39,481 nt of DNA, from assembly GCA_003166025.1 (NCBI GenBank), contig PMWT01000247.1:31204-70684 (forward strand). Reading direction: 5' to 3'. The stretch is from Acidimicrobiaceae bacterium. GTDB lineage: Bacteria; Actinomycetota; Acidimicrobiia; Acidimicrobiales; Palsa-688. Shown piece by piece: positions 25,967 through 35,121 of this stretch. Position 1 is the stretch's first letter. Every line of letters begins with the position of its first letter. Under the pieces are notes generated by a model. That model was not told the DNA's origin, did no database searches, and saw only the letters and a program-made list of their open reading frames with translations. Both the position numbers and the translations under genes were made by a program.

Positions 25967-26198
25967 GGGTGTTGCCTCCTGGTCAAATGGGCCGCTCCTG
26001 GCCCTGGTCATCAGTATCCGTCCGACTTGTTATGCATCGTGCCACCAAATTGTGATGATCCTGCGAAGAACGGGACATTAACAGCAAGTTGACCTTCTTG
26101 CTTGGGCGCAGCCGCCGGTCCGAGTACCAGGCTACGGAAGGTAGCGTTCGGGTAAGCGCCACCGTAAGACCAGCCGTTAGCGAAGGAGAGCGCGGACC

Positions 26199-28586
26199 AT
26201 GACCCAAACCACCGCACCTGCTGCCCCGGTGCTGCCTGCCGGCCCCCTTTCCGAGCACGAGGCCCAGCTGACCGATGCCTATTGGCGGGCCGCCAACTAC
26301 GTCTCGGTCGGCCAGATCTATCTCCTGGACAATCCTCTGCTGCGCCAGCCCCTCGAGCCGACGGACGTGAAGGCCCGGCTGCTGGGGCACTGGGGGACGA
26401 CGCCCGGCCTCAACTTCGTTTACGCCCACATGAACCGGGTCATCCGCAACTGGGACCTCAATGCCATCTACGTCATGGGCCCGGGCCACGGCGGCCCGGC
26501 GGCGGTCGCCAACGCTTACCTCGAGGGGACCTACAGCGAGGTGTACCCCCATATCACCCAGGACGAAGAGGGCCTGCGCAAATTGTTCCGCCAGTTCAGC
26601 TTCCCGGGCGGGATCCCCTCTCACGTGGCGCCCGAGACGCCCGGCTCCATACATGAGGGTGGGGAGCTCGGTTATGCCCTTTCGCACGCCTATGGCGCCG
26701 CTTTCGACAACCCGGACCTTCTCGTCTGCTGCATAATCGGCGACGGCGAGGCCGAGACGGGGCCCCTGGCGACGGGTTGGCACAGCAACAAGTTCCTCAA
26801 CCCGGTCACCGACGGCGCCGTGCTGCCCATCCTGCACCTGAACGGTTACAAGATCGCCAACCCGACCGTCCTGGCCCGCATAGGCGACGACGAGCTCACC
26901 TCTTTGCTGGAAGGCTACGGCCACGAGGTGCACTGGGTCTCGGGCGACGACCCGGCCGAGATGCACCAGCTCATGGCGGCCACGCTCGACACGGTTATCG
27001 AGCGGGTGACCTCCATACAGCGGGCCGCTCGCGAACAAGGGGTGACCGAAAGGGCCCCTTGGCCCATGATCGTGCTGCGTTCGCCCAAAGGCTGGACCGG
27101 CCCCAAGTTTGTCGACGGGCTCCCCACCGAGGGCACGTGGCGTTCCCATCAGGTACCCCTGGCCGAGGTCCGGACCAACCCCGACCACCTGGCGGCGCTG
27201 GAGTCGTGGTTGCGCAGCTACCGGCCCGAGGAACTTTTCGACGAAAGCGGTGCCCTGGTGCCGGAACTGGCCTCCCTGCCGCCCAAGAGCCATCGTCGTA
27301 TGAGCGCCAACCCACATGCCAACGGTGGCCGGCTCCTCCGGGATCTGGTGTTGCCCGATTTCCGCGAGTACGGGGTACCGGTGGCCAAGCCCGGGACAAC
27401 TTTCACTGAGGCCACGCGGGTCCTGGGCTCGTTCCTGCGAGACGTGGTGACCGCCAATCCCAAGAGCTTCCGCGTGTTCGGCCCGGACGAGGTCGCCTCC
27501 AACCGCCTGGGCTCGGTGTTCGAAGTCACCAACCGCCAATGGGAGGCGGAAGTACTGGACACCGATGACCACCTGGCGCCCGAGGGCCGGGTCATGGAGG
27601 TGCTCTCCGAGCACCAATGCCAGGGTTGGTTGGAAGGCTATCTACTTACGGGCAGGCACGGTCTGTTCACCAGCTACGAGGCATTCATACACATCATCGA
27701 CTCGATGTTCAACCAGCACGCAAAATGGTTGAAGAGCACCAGCGTGATCCCCTGGCGCCGGCCCATCGCCTCTCTCAACTACCTGCTGTCCTCCCACGTG
27801 TGGCGCCAGGACCACAACGGCTTTTCGCACCAGGACCCCGGCTTTATCGATCACGTCGTCAACAAGAAGGCCGGGGTCATCCGGGTTTACCTCCCACCTG
27901 ACACCAATTGCCTCTTATCGGTGGCCGACCATTGCCTGCGCAGCCGCCATTACGTCAACGTGATCGTGGCGGGCAAGCAGCCTGCGCTCAATTACCTGAC
28001 GATGGACCAGGCCATCCTGCACTGCACCCGGGGCATCGGGATCTGGGACTGGGCGTCCAACGACGAGGGCGACCCCGACGTGGTCATGGCCTGCTGCGGC
28101 GACGTCCCCACCCTGGAGACGCTGGCCGCCGTCGACTTACTGCGCACGCATCTGCCGGATCTACGGGTCAGGGTCGTCAACGTCGTCGACCTGATGCGTC
28201 TCCAGCCCGAATCAGAGCACCCCCACGGGCTTTCGGACTCGGAGTTCGACACCCTTTTCACCAAGGACAAGCCCGTGATCTTCGCCTATCACGGCTACCC
28301 GTGGCTTATCCACCGCCTTACCTACCGCCGCACCAACCACGCCAACATGCACGTGCGCGGCTACAAGGAGGAGGGCACGACCACGACCCCCTTCGACATG
28401 GTGATGCTCAACGACCTCGACCGTTTCCACCTAGTGATGGACGTGGTCGCCCGGGTGCCCTTCCTCGGCTCGCACGCGGCCTCGCTAAGCCAACTGATGG
28501 CGGACGACCGGGCCCGGGCCCGGGCCTACACCCGCCTCGATGGCGATGACGACCCCGAGATCCGCGACTGGACCTGGCCCTACTGA
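26199..28586 (+). CDS. xfp: Xylulose-5-phosphate/fructose-6-phosphate phosphoketolase
   Basis: A 795-residue thiamine-diphosphate enzyme of usual family length. Visible signatures are [37 protein letters not shown], the TPP motif [22 protein letters not shown], and [13 protein letters not shown]. It splits xylulose 5-phosphate (or fructose 6-phosphate) with phosphate into acetyl phosphate and glyceraldehyde 3-phosphate (or erythrose 4-phosphate). AAGGAG lies about 10 bases before ATG 26199. Acetate kinase follows 19 bases downstream, so the pair forms a substrate-level phosphorylation route. The upstream FGGY kinase may provide its substrate. Confidence 0.97.
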   Translation: MTQTTAPAAPVLPAGPLSEHEAQLTDAYWRAANYVSVGQIYLLDNPLLRQPLEPTDVKARLLGHWGTTPGLNFVYAHMNRVIRNWDLNAIYVMGPGHGGPAAVANAYLEGTYSEVYPHITQDEEGLRKLFRQFSFPGGIPSHVAPETPGSIHEGGELGYALSHAYGAAFDNPDLLVCCIIGDGEAETGPLATGWHSNKFLNPVTDGAVLPILHLNGYKIANPTVLARIGDDELTSLLEGYGHEVHWVSGDDPAEMHQLMAATLDTVIERVTSIQRAAREQGVTERAPWPMIVLRSPKGWTGPKFVDGLPTEGTWRSHQVPLAEVRTNPDHLAALESWLRSYRPEELFDESGALVPELASLPPKSHRRMSANPHANGGRLLRDLVLPDFREYGVPVAKPGTTFTEATRVLGSFLRDVVTANPKSFRVFGPDEVASNRLGSVFEVTNRQWEAEVLDTDDHLAPEGRVMEVLSEHQCQGWLEGYLLTGRHGLFTSYEAFIHIIDSMFNQHAKWLKSTSVIPWRRPIASLNYLLSSHVWRQDHNGFSHQDPGFIDHVVNKKAGVIRVYLPPDTNCLLSVADHCLRSRHYVNVIVAGKQPALNYLTMDQAILHCTRGIGIWDWASNDEGDPDVVMACCGDVPTLETLAAVDLLRTHLPDLRVRVVNVVDLMRLQPESEHPHGLSDSEFDTLFTKDKPVIFAYHGYPWLIHRLTYRRTNHANMHVRGYKEEGTTTTPFDMVMLNDLDRFHLVMDVVARVPFLGSHAASLSQLMADDRARARAYTRLDGDDDPEIRDWTWPY

Positions 28587-28605
28587 TGCCGCCGGAAAAG
28601 CCATA

Positions 28606-29730
28606 ATGCGCCTACTTGTCGTGAACGCCGGCTCGAGCAGCCTGAAGCTGTCGGTCCTCGATGAGCACGACACGCTCCTAGGTTCGGAGGTCCTGCCCGC
28701 GCCCGGGGGCCAGGTGGACCAGGCCGCCCTGAAGGATGTCATCGCCCATCACAGCCCGATCGACGCGGTGGGCCACCGCATCGTCCATGGCGGGACCGAG
28801 TTTACGGGCCCGGTGCTCGTGGATGCCCGGGTGGTCCGCCGTCTGGAGGCGCTGTCCGACCTGGCCCCGTTGCACCAGCCCAAATCCTTGCGGGGCCTTC
28901 AGGCCGTCAGCCGCATGCTCCCGAACGTGCCCGCCGTGGCCTGCTTCGACACCGCTTTCCACGCCACCATGCCGGCGGCGGCGACGACCTATGCACTGCC
29001 CGTTCAGTGGCGCCGGCGATGGGACCTGCGCCGGTTCGGGTTCCATGGGCTCTCGCACTCCTATGCGTCGCGCCGTGGCGCCGAGATGAGCAGCGGGGGC
29101 CCCCGGCGCCCAGGCCCCCTCCGGACGGTCACCTGCCACCTGGGTGCCGGAGCCTCCCTGGCCGCGGTGCTCGACGGCGCTTCGGTGGACACGACAATGG
29201 GTTTCACGCCCAACGAGGGCTTGGTCATGGCCACTCGGTCGGGCTCGGTCGACCCGGGGCTGCTGCTGTGGCTGGAGGACCACGTGGGCATGCCGTCCTC
29301 GGAGCTCGCCTCGACCCTCGAGCACCGCTCCGGTCTTCTCGGCCTGAGCGGCACGGCGGACATGCGCGCCGTCCTGGAAGCGGAAAGCAAAGCCGACGCC
29401 GACGCCACCCTCGCCATCGGTGTCTACCTGCACCGCCTGAGGGCAGGGATCGGGGCCATGGTCGCGGCTCTGGGCGGTCTGGACGTCCTCGTGTTCACCG
29501 GAGGAGTGGGCGAACGCTCGGCACCGGTGCGATGGCGGGCGGCGGAGGGCCTCGGGCACCTCGGCGTGGCCCTGGACGAGGACGTTAACGCTACGGCCCA
29601 GCCCGACCAGGAGCTGACGGCCACCGGCGCTCCCGTGCGGTCGTTCGTGGTCGAGGCCCGCGAAGACCTGGAGATCGCCCGGGGGGTGCGCCAGGTGCTG
29701 GGAGGGCCCGGCGACAGCGTTTTTGTGTAG
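28606..29730 (+). CDS. ackA: Acetate kinase
   Basis: A 374-residue ASKHA-fold kinase, slightly shorter than the usual 395-400. It begins RLLVVNAGSSSLKLSV, has GHRIVHGG, RFGFHGLSHSYASRR, CHLGAGASLAAVLDGASVDTTMGF, the substrate loop NEGLVMATRSGSVDPG, and the C-terminal LVFTGGVGERSAPVR. It converts acetyl phosphate and ADP to acetate and ATP. ATG 28606 has GGAAAAG 6 bases upstream and the true N-terminus; an earlier in-frame ATG at 28540 lies inside xfp and is rejected. The shortness comes from small deletions around residues 160 and 290. No phosphotransacetylase gene is present in the window. Confidence 0.95.
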   Translation: MRLLVVNAGSSSLKLSVLDEHDTLLGSEVLPAPGGQVDQAALKDVIAHHSPIDAVGHRIVHGGTEFTGPVLVDARVVRRLEALSDLAPLHQPKSLRGLQAVSRMLPNVPAVACFDTAFHATMPAAATTYALPVQWRRRWDLRRFGFHGLSHSYASRRGAEMSSGGPRRPGPLRTVTCHLGAGASLAAVLDGASVDTTMGFTPNEGLVMATRSGSVDPGLLLWLEDHVGMPSSELASTLEHRSGLLGLSGTADMRAVLEAESKADADATLAIGVYLHRLRAGIGAMVAALGGLDVLVFTGGVGERSAPVRWRAAEGLGHLGVALDEDVNATAQPDQELTATGAPVRSFVVEAREDLEIARGVRQVLGGPGDSVFV

Positions 29731-29852
29731 GCCCGGGAACCAGCATAAAATCGTTTCAAAGGAGGCGCAACGTTCCGGGTCGGCGGGGCTAGGCTTATAA
29801 CGTGGTCGAGCTTCGCGACAACCGATGGTGCGAGTGCCACAATGACGAATAG

Positions 29853-31232
29853 ATGCCCGAGGGCATGAGCGAGGGGTATGCGCCCGGGGCCTCCGGGGAC
29901 GGTCACAACCACGTTGTTGGTGAGCACGTTGTTGGTGGGGAGGGCGGCGGGCCTTTGTCCGTCCTGAGGACATTAGGTACGAGCTGGGAGCCGGGCCCTC
30001 CGGCCGAGGCCCCTCCGGCGCGGGGAAAAGTCAACTCCCACGTTCACCTGCCGCCGAATTTCTCCGCCTTCAATACCGTCGTGCAAGCCGCCGAGCTGGC
30101 TGGGGCGCAGGGCGTCGGGGTCCTAGGCGCCAGCAACTATTACCACTTCGGGGTGTACGAGCCGTTTGCCGAGCGCTCGTTCTCGCTCGGGGTTTTTCCT
30201 CTGTTCGGCCTCGAGGTGGTCTGCCTCCAGGAAGATCTTCGCCAAGCCGGCGACCGGGTCAATGACCCGGGGAACCCCGGCAAGACGTACCTGTGCGGCA
30301 AAGGCATCACGCAGTTCGCGCCCATGAGCGCCGCTGCTGCCGGTCTGATGGGCACGGTCCGCTCCGTCGACAGCGATCGGATAGCGGCCATGATCGACAA
30401 GCTCAGCCGTATATTCGAAGCGTCCGGCATCCGGACAGGCGTGACCGAAGGCTCTATAAGGGCAGCCATCGTGAGCCGTTACGGCATCCCCGCCGACTCG
30501 GTGTACCTGCAAGAGCGTCACGTGGCCCAAGGATTTCAAGAGGCGCTATTTGCGACCGTGGGGCCTGAAGCGCTCCCCGCGGCCCTGGTCAGTCTGCTCG
30601 GGGCCGACCCGGGCCCGCACCTGGACGCGGTGAGCGTGCAGAACGCCATCCGCTCCCACCTCATGAAGGCGGGCAAGCCCGGTTATGTCGAGGAGACTTT
30701 CGTGGGCCTCGACCACGCCTACCAAATGGTCCTGGCACTGGGCGGCGTGCCCTGCTACCCGGTCCTGGCCGATGGGGCACAGCCGGTGTGCGAGTTCGAG
30801 CAACCAGTGGAGCGCCTGGTGGCTGCGCTGCAAGAGCACCGGGTCCATTGTGCCGAGCTCATTCCCAACCGCAACGCCGTCCCCGTGCTCGGCGCCTACG
30901 TGCGGGCGCTGCGCCAGGCGGGTATCGCCGTCCTGGCGGGCACCGAGCACAATACCCTCGACATGGTCCCGATGGAGCCCCACTGCGCCGGTGGCGAGCC
31001 GGTGCCGGAGGATCTAAGAGACATTTTCTGGGAAGGTGCATGCGTGATCGCCGCCCACCAGTTCCTAGGTGCCAACGGGAAAAGCGGTTATGTCGATGCC
31101 TACGGAGAGCCGGCCCCGTCTTATTCCAGCCCGGACGCCCGTATAAAGGCGTTCGCCCGTCTGGGCGCGGCCGTTATAGAGAAGTACGCGGACATGGCTC
31201 GTACTCATAGCGTTACTTCGTCGAGGGGTTAG
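29853..31232 (+). CDS. PHP-like metal-dependent hydrolase of unknown substrate
   Basis: A 459-residue protein whose central part resembles PHP-domain enzymes. It has an H-x-H motif in VNSHVHLPPNFSAF (H63, H65), then GVLGASNYYHFGVYEPF, FPLFGLEVVC, and a late AGTEHNT, in the order of PHP metal ligands. PHP proteins are mostly phosphoesterases. The first 58 residues are Gly/Pro-rich and unconserved, so the real start may be later (ATG 29865 or TTG 29955); ATG 29853 follows an in-frame TAG and lacks a Shine-Dalgarno. A 15-base tandem repeat lies in this stretch. It is 3 bases from the aldolase/SDR gene, so it is part of that operon, probably its first gene. Confidence 0.7.
   Translation: MPEGMSEGYAPGASGDGHNHVVGEHVVGGEGGGPLSVLRTLGTSWEPGPPAEAPPARGKVNSHVHLPPNFSAFNTVVQAAELAGAQGVGVLGASNYYHFGVYEPFAERSFSLGVFPLFGLEVVCLQEDLRQAGDRVNDPGNPGKTYLCGKGITQFAPMSAAAAGLMGTVRSVDSDRIAAMIDKLSRIFEASGIRTGVTEGSIRAAIVSRYGIPADSVYLQERHVAQGFQEALFATVGPEALPAALVSLLGADPGPHLDAVSVQNAIRSHLMKAGKPGYVEETFVGLDHAYQMVLALGGVPCYPVLADGAQPVCEFEQPVERLVAALQEHRVHCAELIPNRNAVPVLGAYVRALRQAGIAVLAGTEHNTLDMVPMEPHCAGGEPVPEDLRDIFWEGACVIAAHQFLGANGKSGYVDAYGEPAPSYSSPDARIKAFARLGAAVIEKYADMARTHSVTSSRG
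29910..29939 (+). repeat. 15-base tandem repeat at the PHP-like gene 5' end
   Basis: CACGTTGTTGGTGAG at 29910-29924 is followed directly by CACGTTGTTGGTGGG, encoding HVVGE HVVGG. It lies in the unconserved N-terminal stretch or, if translation starts later, in the leader. Confidence 0.6.
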
Positions 31233-31235
31233 CTC

Positions 31236-33317
31236 ATGGTCACGACTACACAATTGCCGGCTTCTGCGGCCCCCACTGCCCTCCTCGAGGCCCTGGTGGA
31301 GCTGTCGCACTCCTACGGGTCGGACCCCGAGCTGGTCCTGGCCGGGGGCGGCAACACTTCGGTGAAATTCGACGACCACATGTTGGTCAAGGGTAGCGGG
31401 ACGGCGTTGGCGGACATCAGGGCGGAGGACTTCGTAGATCTCGACCGGGCGGCTCTCCAGGCATTGCTCGAGCGTGACCTGGGCACCTCGCGCGACGAGC
31501 GTGAAGCTGCCTTCAAGCAGGCGGTGCTGGCGGCGCGCCTGTACCCCGAGCGGGCGCAGCGACCCTCGGTCGAAGCTGTCCTGCACCATCTGATGCCGGG
31601 CCGGTTCGTGGTCCACCTCCACGCCACATGGGTAAACCAGTTCAGCTGTTGCCGGGAAGGGCGGAGCCTGGTCCTCGACAACCTCGGTGACGACGTGATC
31701 TGGATCGACCTGGTCGACCCCGGCTTCGCTTTGGCCCAAGCCCTGCAAGAAGAGCTGCGGGCCTTCACTGGGAGGACAGGCAAGGACTGCCCGCGGGCCG
31801 TGATCATGCAGAACCACGGGCTCGTGGTGAGCGGCGCTACGCGCCAGGAAACGACCGCGCATATCGAGTGGCTGTCCAGCGAGCTCCGGGCCGTTCATGA
31901 CCAAGCCGCCAAGGAGCATGCAGACAAGGAACGGGCCGCCGCGGGGGCGCTTTCTCACCCGGGCGCCCTCGACGAGACCGAGGTACGAGCCCTTGTCAAT
32001 GTCATCGGGCCGGCCTTGCGCGGCCTGCTCGGCCGGACCGGTGAGCCCCTGAAGGTGGTCACCTTCGATGATTCGGCCCCCGTCCTCGAACTGGTGGCCG
32101 GGGAGGGCGGCTGTGCCATAGCCATGGGTGGCCCTCTATCGCCCGACCAGATCGTGTACTGCCGGTCCTTCCCGCTCTGGGTCGCGGCCCGGCCCGGCGA
32201 GCCGGCGGTGGACCTGAAGGCGCGCTTGGCCGCCGCCGTAAGCGAGCACACGGGCACCTTTCAGGTGCCTCCTACGGTGGTCCTGGTGCAGGGCCTCGGC
32301 CTGTTTGCGTCCGGGAGCACCTGGGCGGACGCCGACACGGCCCGTCTCGTTTACATCGACGCCATCAAGGTCATGGCCGGCGCCCGGCGGATGGGCGGTG
32401 TCCAATACTTACCGGACGACTTTCGCAGTTTCATCGAGCATTGGGAAGTGGAGTCCTACCGCCAAGCCGTGAAGGCGGCCGCCGCCGGCACAGGGAGGGT
32501 GGCGGGCAAGGTCGCCCTGGTGACCGGGGCCGCCCAGGGGTTCGGGCTGGAGATCGCCCAGGACCTAGTCGCCCAGGGTGCCCATGTGGTGCTTTCGGAC
32601 GTCAACGCCGCCGGGGCCCGCGAGGCGGCCGCCGCCCTCAGCGCAGAGCGCGGTGCAGGCAGGGCCATCGGGCTGCCCATCGACGTCACCGCCGCGGAGT
32701 CCGTGGCGCAAGCCGTCCACCAGGTGGTCAGGGCCTATGGCGGCCTCGACCTGCTCATCTCCAACGCCGGCGTCCTGCGGGCGGCCAGCGTGAAGACCCA
32801 GGCAGAGGGGGACTTCGACCTTTCGACGGCCGTCAACTACAAGGGCTACTTCCTGTGCGTGCAGAAGGTGGCGCCGGTCCTCGAGATCCAGCATGAGGTC
32901 CGCCCGGACTACCGCAGCGACATAATCCAGATCAATTCCAAGTCGGGGCTGGAGGGGTCAAACAAGAACTTCGCTTACGCCGGCAGCAAGTTCGGGGGTA
33001 TCGGTTTGACCGAGTCGTTCGCGCTGGAGCTCGTCAGCGACGGCGTCAAGGTGAACTCCATATGCCCCGGCAACTTCTTCGACGGGCCCCTGTGGTCCGA
33101 CCCCAACATGGGATTGTTCGCGCAGTACCTGCGCACGGGGAAAGTGCCTGGAGCGACCACCGTCTCCGACGTGAAGCACTTCTACGAGAGCAAGGTGCCG
33201 ATGGGCCGTGGGTGCACCACGGCTGACGTCATGAAGGCGATTTATTACCTGGTAGACCAGGTCTACGAGACCGGCCAGGCGCTCCCCGTCACCGGGGGCC
33301 AAGTGATGCTGCACTAA
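31236..33317 (+). CDS. Bifunctional class II aldolase / short-chain dehydrogenase (RhaE-W-like)
   Basis: A 693-residue fusion. The N-terminal half is a class II aldolase with VLAGGGNTSVKF, zinc ligands in VVHLHATWVN and IMQNHGLVV. From about residue 422 comes an SDR domain with TGAAQGFG (NAD binding), ISNAGVL, and the catalytic Ser, Tyr and Lys (INSKSG, YAGSK). The architecture matches rhamnulose-1-phosphate aldolase/lactaldehyde dehydrogenase fusions, which cleave the sugar phosphate to DHAP and lactaldehyde and oxidise the latter to lactate. No rhamnose isomerase or kinase specific for it is adjacent, so the true substrate is open. It starts at ATG 31236, 3 bases after the PHP-like gene. 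Confidence 0.88.
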   Translation: MVTTTQLPASAAPTALLEALVELSHSYGSDPELVLAGGGNTSVKFDDHMLVKGSGTALADIRAEDFVDLDRAALQALLERDLGTSRDEREAAFKQAVLAARLYPERAQRPSVEAVLHHLMPGRFVVHLHATWVNQFSCCREGRSLVLDNLGDDVIWIDLVDPGFALAQALQEELRAFTGRTGKDCPRAVIMQNHGLVVSGATRQETTAHIEWLSSELRAVHDQAAKEHADKERAAAGALSHPGALDETEVRALVNVIGPALRGLLGRTGEPLKVVTFDDSAPVLELVAGEGGCAIAMGGPLSPDQIVYCRSFPLWVAARPGEPAVDLKARLAAAVSEHTGTFQVPPTVVLVQGLGLFASGSTWADADTARLVYIDAIKVMAGARRMGGVQYLPDDFRSFIEHWEVESYRQAVKAAAAGTGRVAGKVALVTGAAQGFGLEIAQDLVAQGAHVVLSDVNAAGAREAAAALSAERGAGRAIGLPIDVTAAESVAQAVHQVVRAYGGLDLLISNAGVLRAASVKTQAEGDFDLSTAVNYKGYFLCVQKVAPVLEIQHEVRPDYRSDIIQINSKSGLEGSNKNFAYAGSKFGGIGLTESFALELVSDGVKVNSICPGNFFDGPLWSDPNMGLFAQYLRTGKVPGATTVSDVKHFYESKVPMGRGCTTADVMKAIYYLVDQVYETGQALPVTGGQVMLH

Positions 33318-33357
33318 CTGAGAAAGCTGGTCCGATTGTGAAAGATGGGCTAACCAT

Positions 33358-35121
33358 ATGACGCCAGGCGAAGCAGTCCCGGCTACCCAATATGCGGTAC
33401 AGCTGGTCGGGCGGGGTGAGTTGGTCCTGAACACGCAAAAGGAAGTCCCCGTGCCCGGCCCGCACGAGATACTGGTCAAAGTTGAGTCGGTGGGCCTGTG
33501 CTTCTCAGACGTGAAATTGATGAAGCAGTTCTCGGACCACCCTCGCAAGGACAATATCCGGGCCGGGATCGACCCCGAAATCCTCGAAAAGTTCCGCAGT
33601 TACACCCCCGGTACCAAACCCGCCGTGCCCGGCCACGAAGTCGCCTGCCGCATAGTTGCCGTCGGGCCCGAGGTCGAGCACCACCGCGCCGGCGAACGTT
33701 GCCTGGTCCAGACGGATTATCGCACTCTTGTCACGCGGGGCGCGAACGCGGCGTTCGGCTACACCTTCGAAGGCGGGCTGCAGGAGTACGTCCTTTTGGA
33801 CGAGCGGATCGTAATAGAGCCCGGTACGGGCGAGCGTTTCCTGATACCTGTCCCCGAGGGCTTGAGCGCGTCGGCTGTCGCCCTTGTCGAGCCGTGGTCG
33901 TGCGTCGAGAACGCCTATGCCAGCTCGGACCGCAGCACCGTCCTGGCCGGAGGCCGCCTGCTGGTGGTGGCCGACGCCGGCCATGAAGTGGTGGGCCTGA
34001 CCGAGGCATTGGACGGGCGCGGCGGCCCGGCGTCGGTGGTGGCTGTCACCGCCTCCGCGGCCCAGAGCGAAGCCTTGGGCTCGAGCGGTCTTGCCGCCAC
34101 CTATGTCGACGACGTCGCCCAGCTCCCCGACGAGAGCTTTGACGACATCGTCTATTTCGGGGCTTCGGCCGAGGTCATCGAGCTGCTCAACGACAAGCTG
34201 GCCGCCTCGGGCGTCATAAACATCGTGCTCGGGGGTGCGAGCATCGGGCGCCGGGTGGCGGTCGGGGTCGGGCGCATCCATTACGGGCTCACCCGCTGGA
34301 TCGGCACGACGGGGGCATCGGCCGCGGCTTCTTACTCGACTGTGCCCGCCTCGGGCGAATTGCGGCCGAACGACAAAGTCCTCATCGTCGGCGCCGCCGG
34401 CCCCATGGGCCAGATGCACGTGATCCGCAGCCTGTGCACTCAGGTGGAAGGGATAAGCGTCGTGGGTGCCGACGTGGACGATGCCCGGCTGGAGGCGCTG
34501 GGGCGCAAGGCTGAGCCGTACGCCAAGCGCAACGGGGTACCTTTCAGGTTGGTCAACACGGCCAAGGAGCCCCTCGACGAGCGCTTCAGTTATCAGGTCG
34601 TCCTCGTCCCTGCCGGTTCGCTGGTGGCGGCGGCCGTCGACAACAGCGCGCCCGGCGGTTTGGTGGACATTTTTGCCGGGATCCCCGCCCACACCCGCCA
34701 TGAGATCGACCTCGACACTTATATAGGCCGTCGCTGCTACATGTTCGGGACCAGTGGTTCGGTGATAGATGACATGAAGGTCTTGTTGGCCAAGGTGTCC
34801 TCAGGCCAGCTCGACACCAACTGCTCGGTGGACGCAGTGTCCGGTATGGCCGGCGCCATAGACGGTGTGGCGGCTTTGGAGAAACAGACGATGGCGGGGA
34901 AGATAGTGATCTACCCGATGCTCCATGACGTCGGCTTGACCCGGCTGTCCGATCTGGCCGTACGCTTCCCCAGCGTCGCGTCCAAGCTGGACGATGGCCA
35001 ATGGTCCAAAGCCGCCGAGCAGGAGTTGTTGCGGGCCGGTGCCTTAGAGGAACGGGCCCCCACCCTGGAGGGCCAAGTCGCCAAGGGCGTTGCGGCGAGG
35101 CCGGAAGGAGGAGCCAGATAA
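33358..35121 (+). CDS. Unusually long zinc-type (MDR) dehydrogenase
   Basis: A 587-residue protein; MDR alcohol/sorbitol dehydrogenases are usually 340-400. The N-terminal catalytic domain has the zinc ligands C48 (GLCFSDVK), H93 and E94 (GHEV). The four-Cys structural zinc lobe is missing. A first alpha/beta segment (about 195-335, GGRLLVVADAGHEVVGL) precedes a second with a clear dinucleotide motif GAAGPMGQ (about 338-365), so it seems to hold an extra nucleotide-binding-like fold. VEPWSCVENAY (about 177-187) is typical of polyol dehydrogenases. It probably oxidises a sugar alcohol or ketose intermediate of this operon. It ends exactly one base before the E2 ATG. Confidence 0.8.
   Translation: MTPGEAVPATQYAVQLVGRGELVLNTQKEVPVPGPHEILVKVESVGLCFSDVKLMKQFSDHPRKDNIRAGIDPEILEKFRSYTPGTKPAVPGHEVACRIVAVGPEVEHHRAGERCLVQTDYRTLVTRGANAAFGYTFEGGLQEYVLLDERIVIEPGTGERFLIPVPEGLSASAVALVEPWSCVENAYASSDRSTVLAGGRLLVVADAGHEVVGLTEALDGRGGPASVVAVTASAAQSEALGSSGLAATYVDDVAQLPDESFDDIVYFGASAEVIELLNDKLAASGVINIVLGGASIGRRVAVGVGRIHYGLTRWIGTTGASAAASYSTVPASGELRPNDKVLIVGAAGPMGQMHVIRSLCTQVEGISVVGADVDDARLEALGRKAEPYAKRNGVPFRLVNTAKEPLDERFSYQVVLVPAGSLVAAAVDNSAPGGLVDIFAGIPAHTRHEIDLDTYIGRRCYMFGTSGSVIDDMKVLLAKVSSGQLDTNCSVDAVSGMAGAIDGVAALEKQTMAGKIVIYPMLHDVGLTRLSDLAVRFPSVASKLDDGQWSKAAEQELLRAGALEERAPTLEGQVAKGVAARPEGGAR

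Noticed and set aside
26072-26085. GGGACATTAACAGC upstream of phosphoketolase as a fifth DosR-like site
   Set aside because: Only the left half GGGAC matches; the right half lacks the CCC block, so it is not distinguishable from chance.
25983-27617. 544-codon minus-strand frame opposite phosphoketolase
   Set aside because: It is antisense to well-conserved phosphoketolase motifs and has no domain or Shine-Dalgarno sequence of its own.
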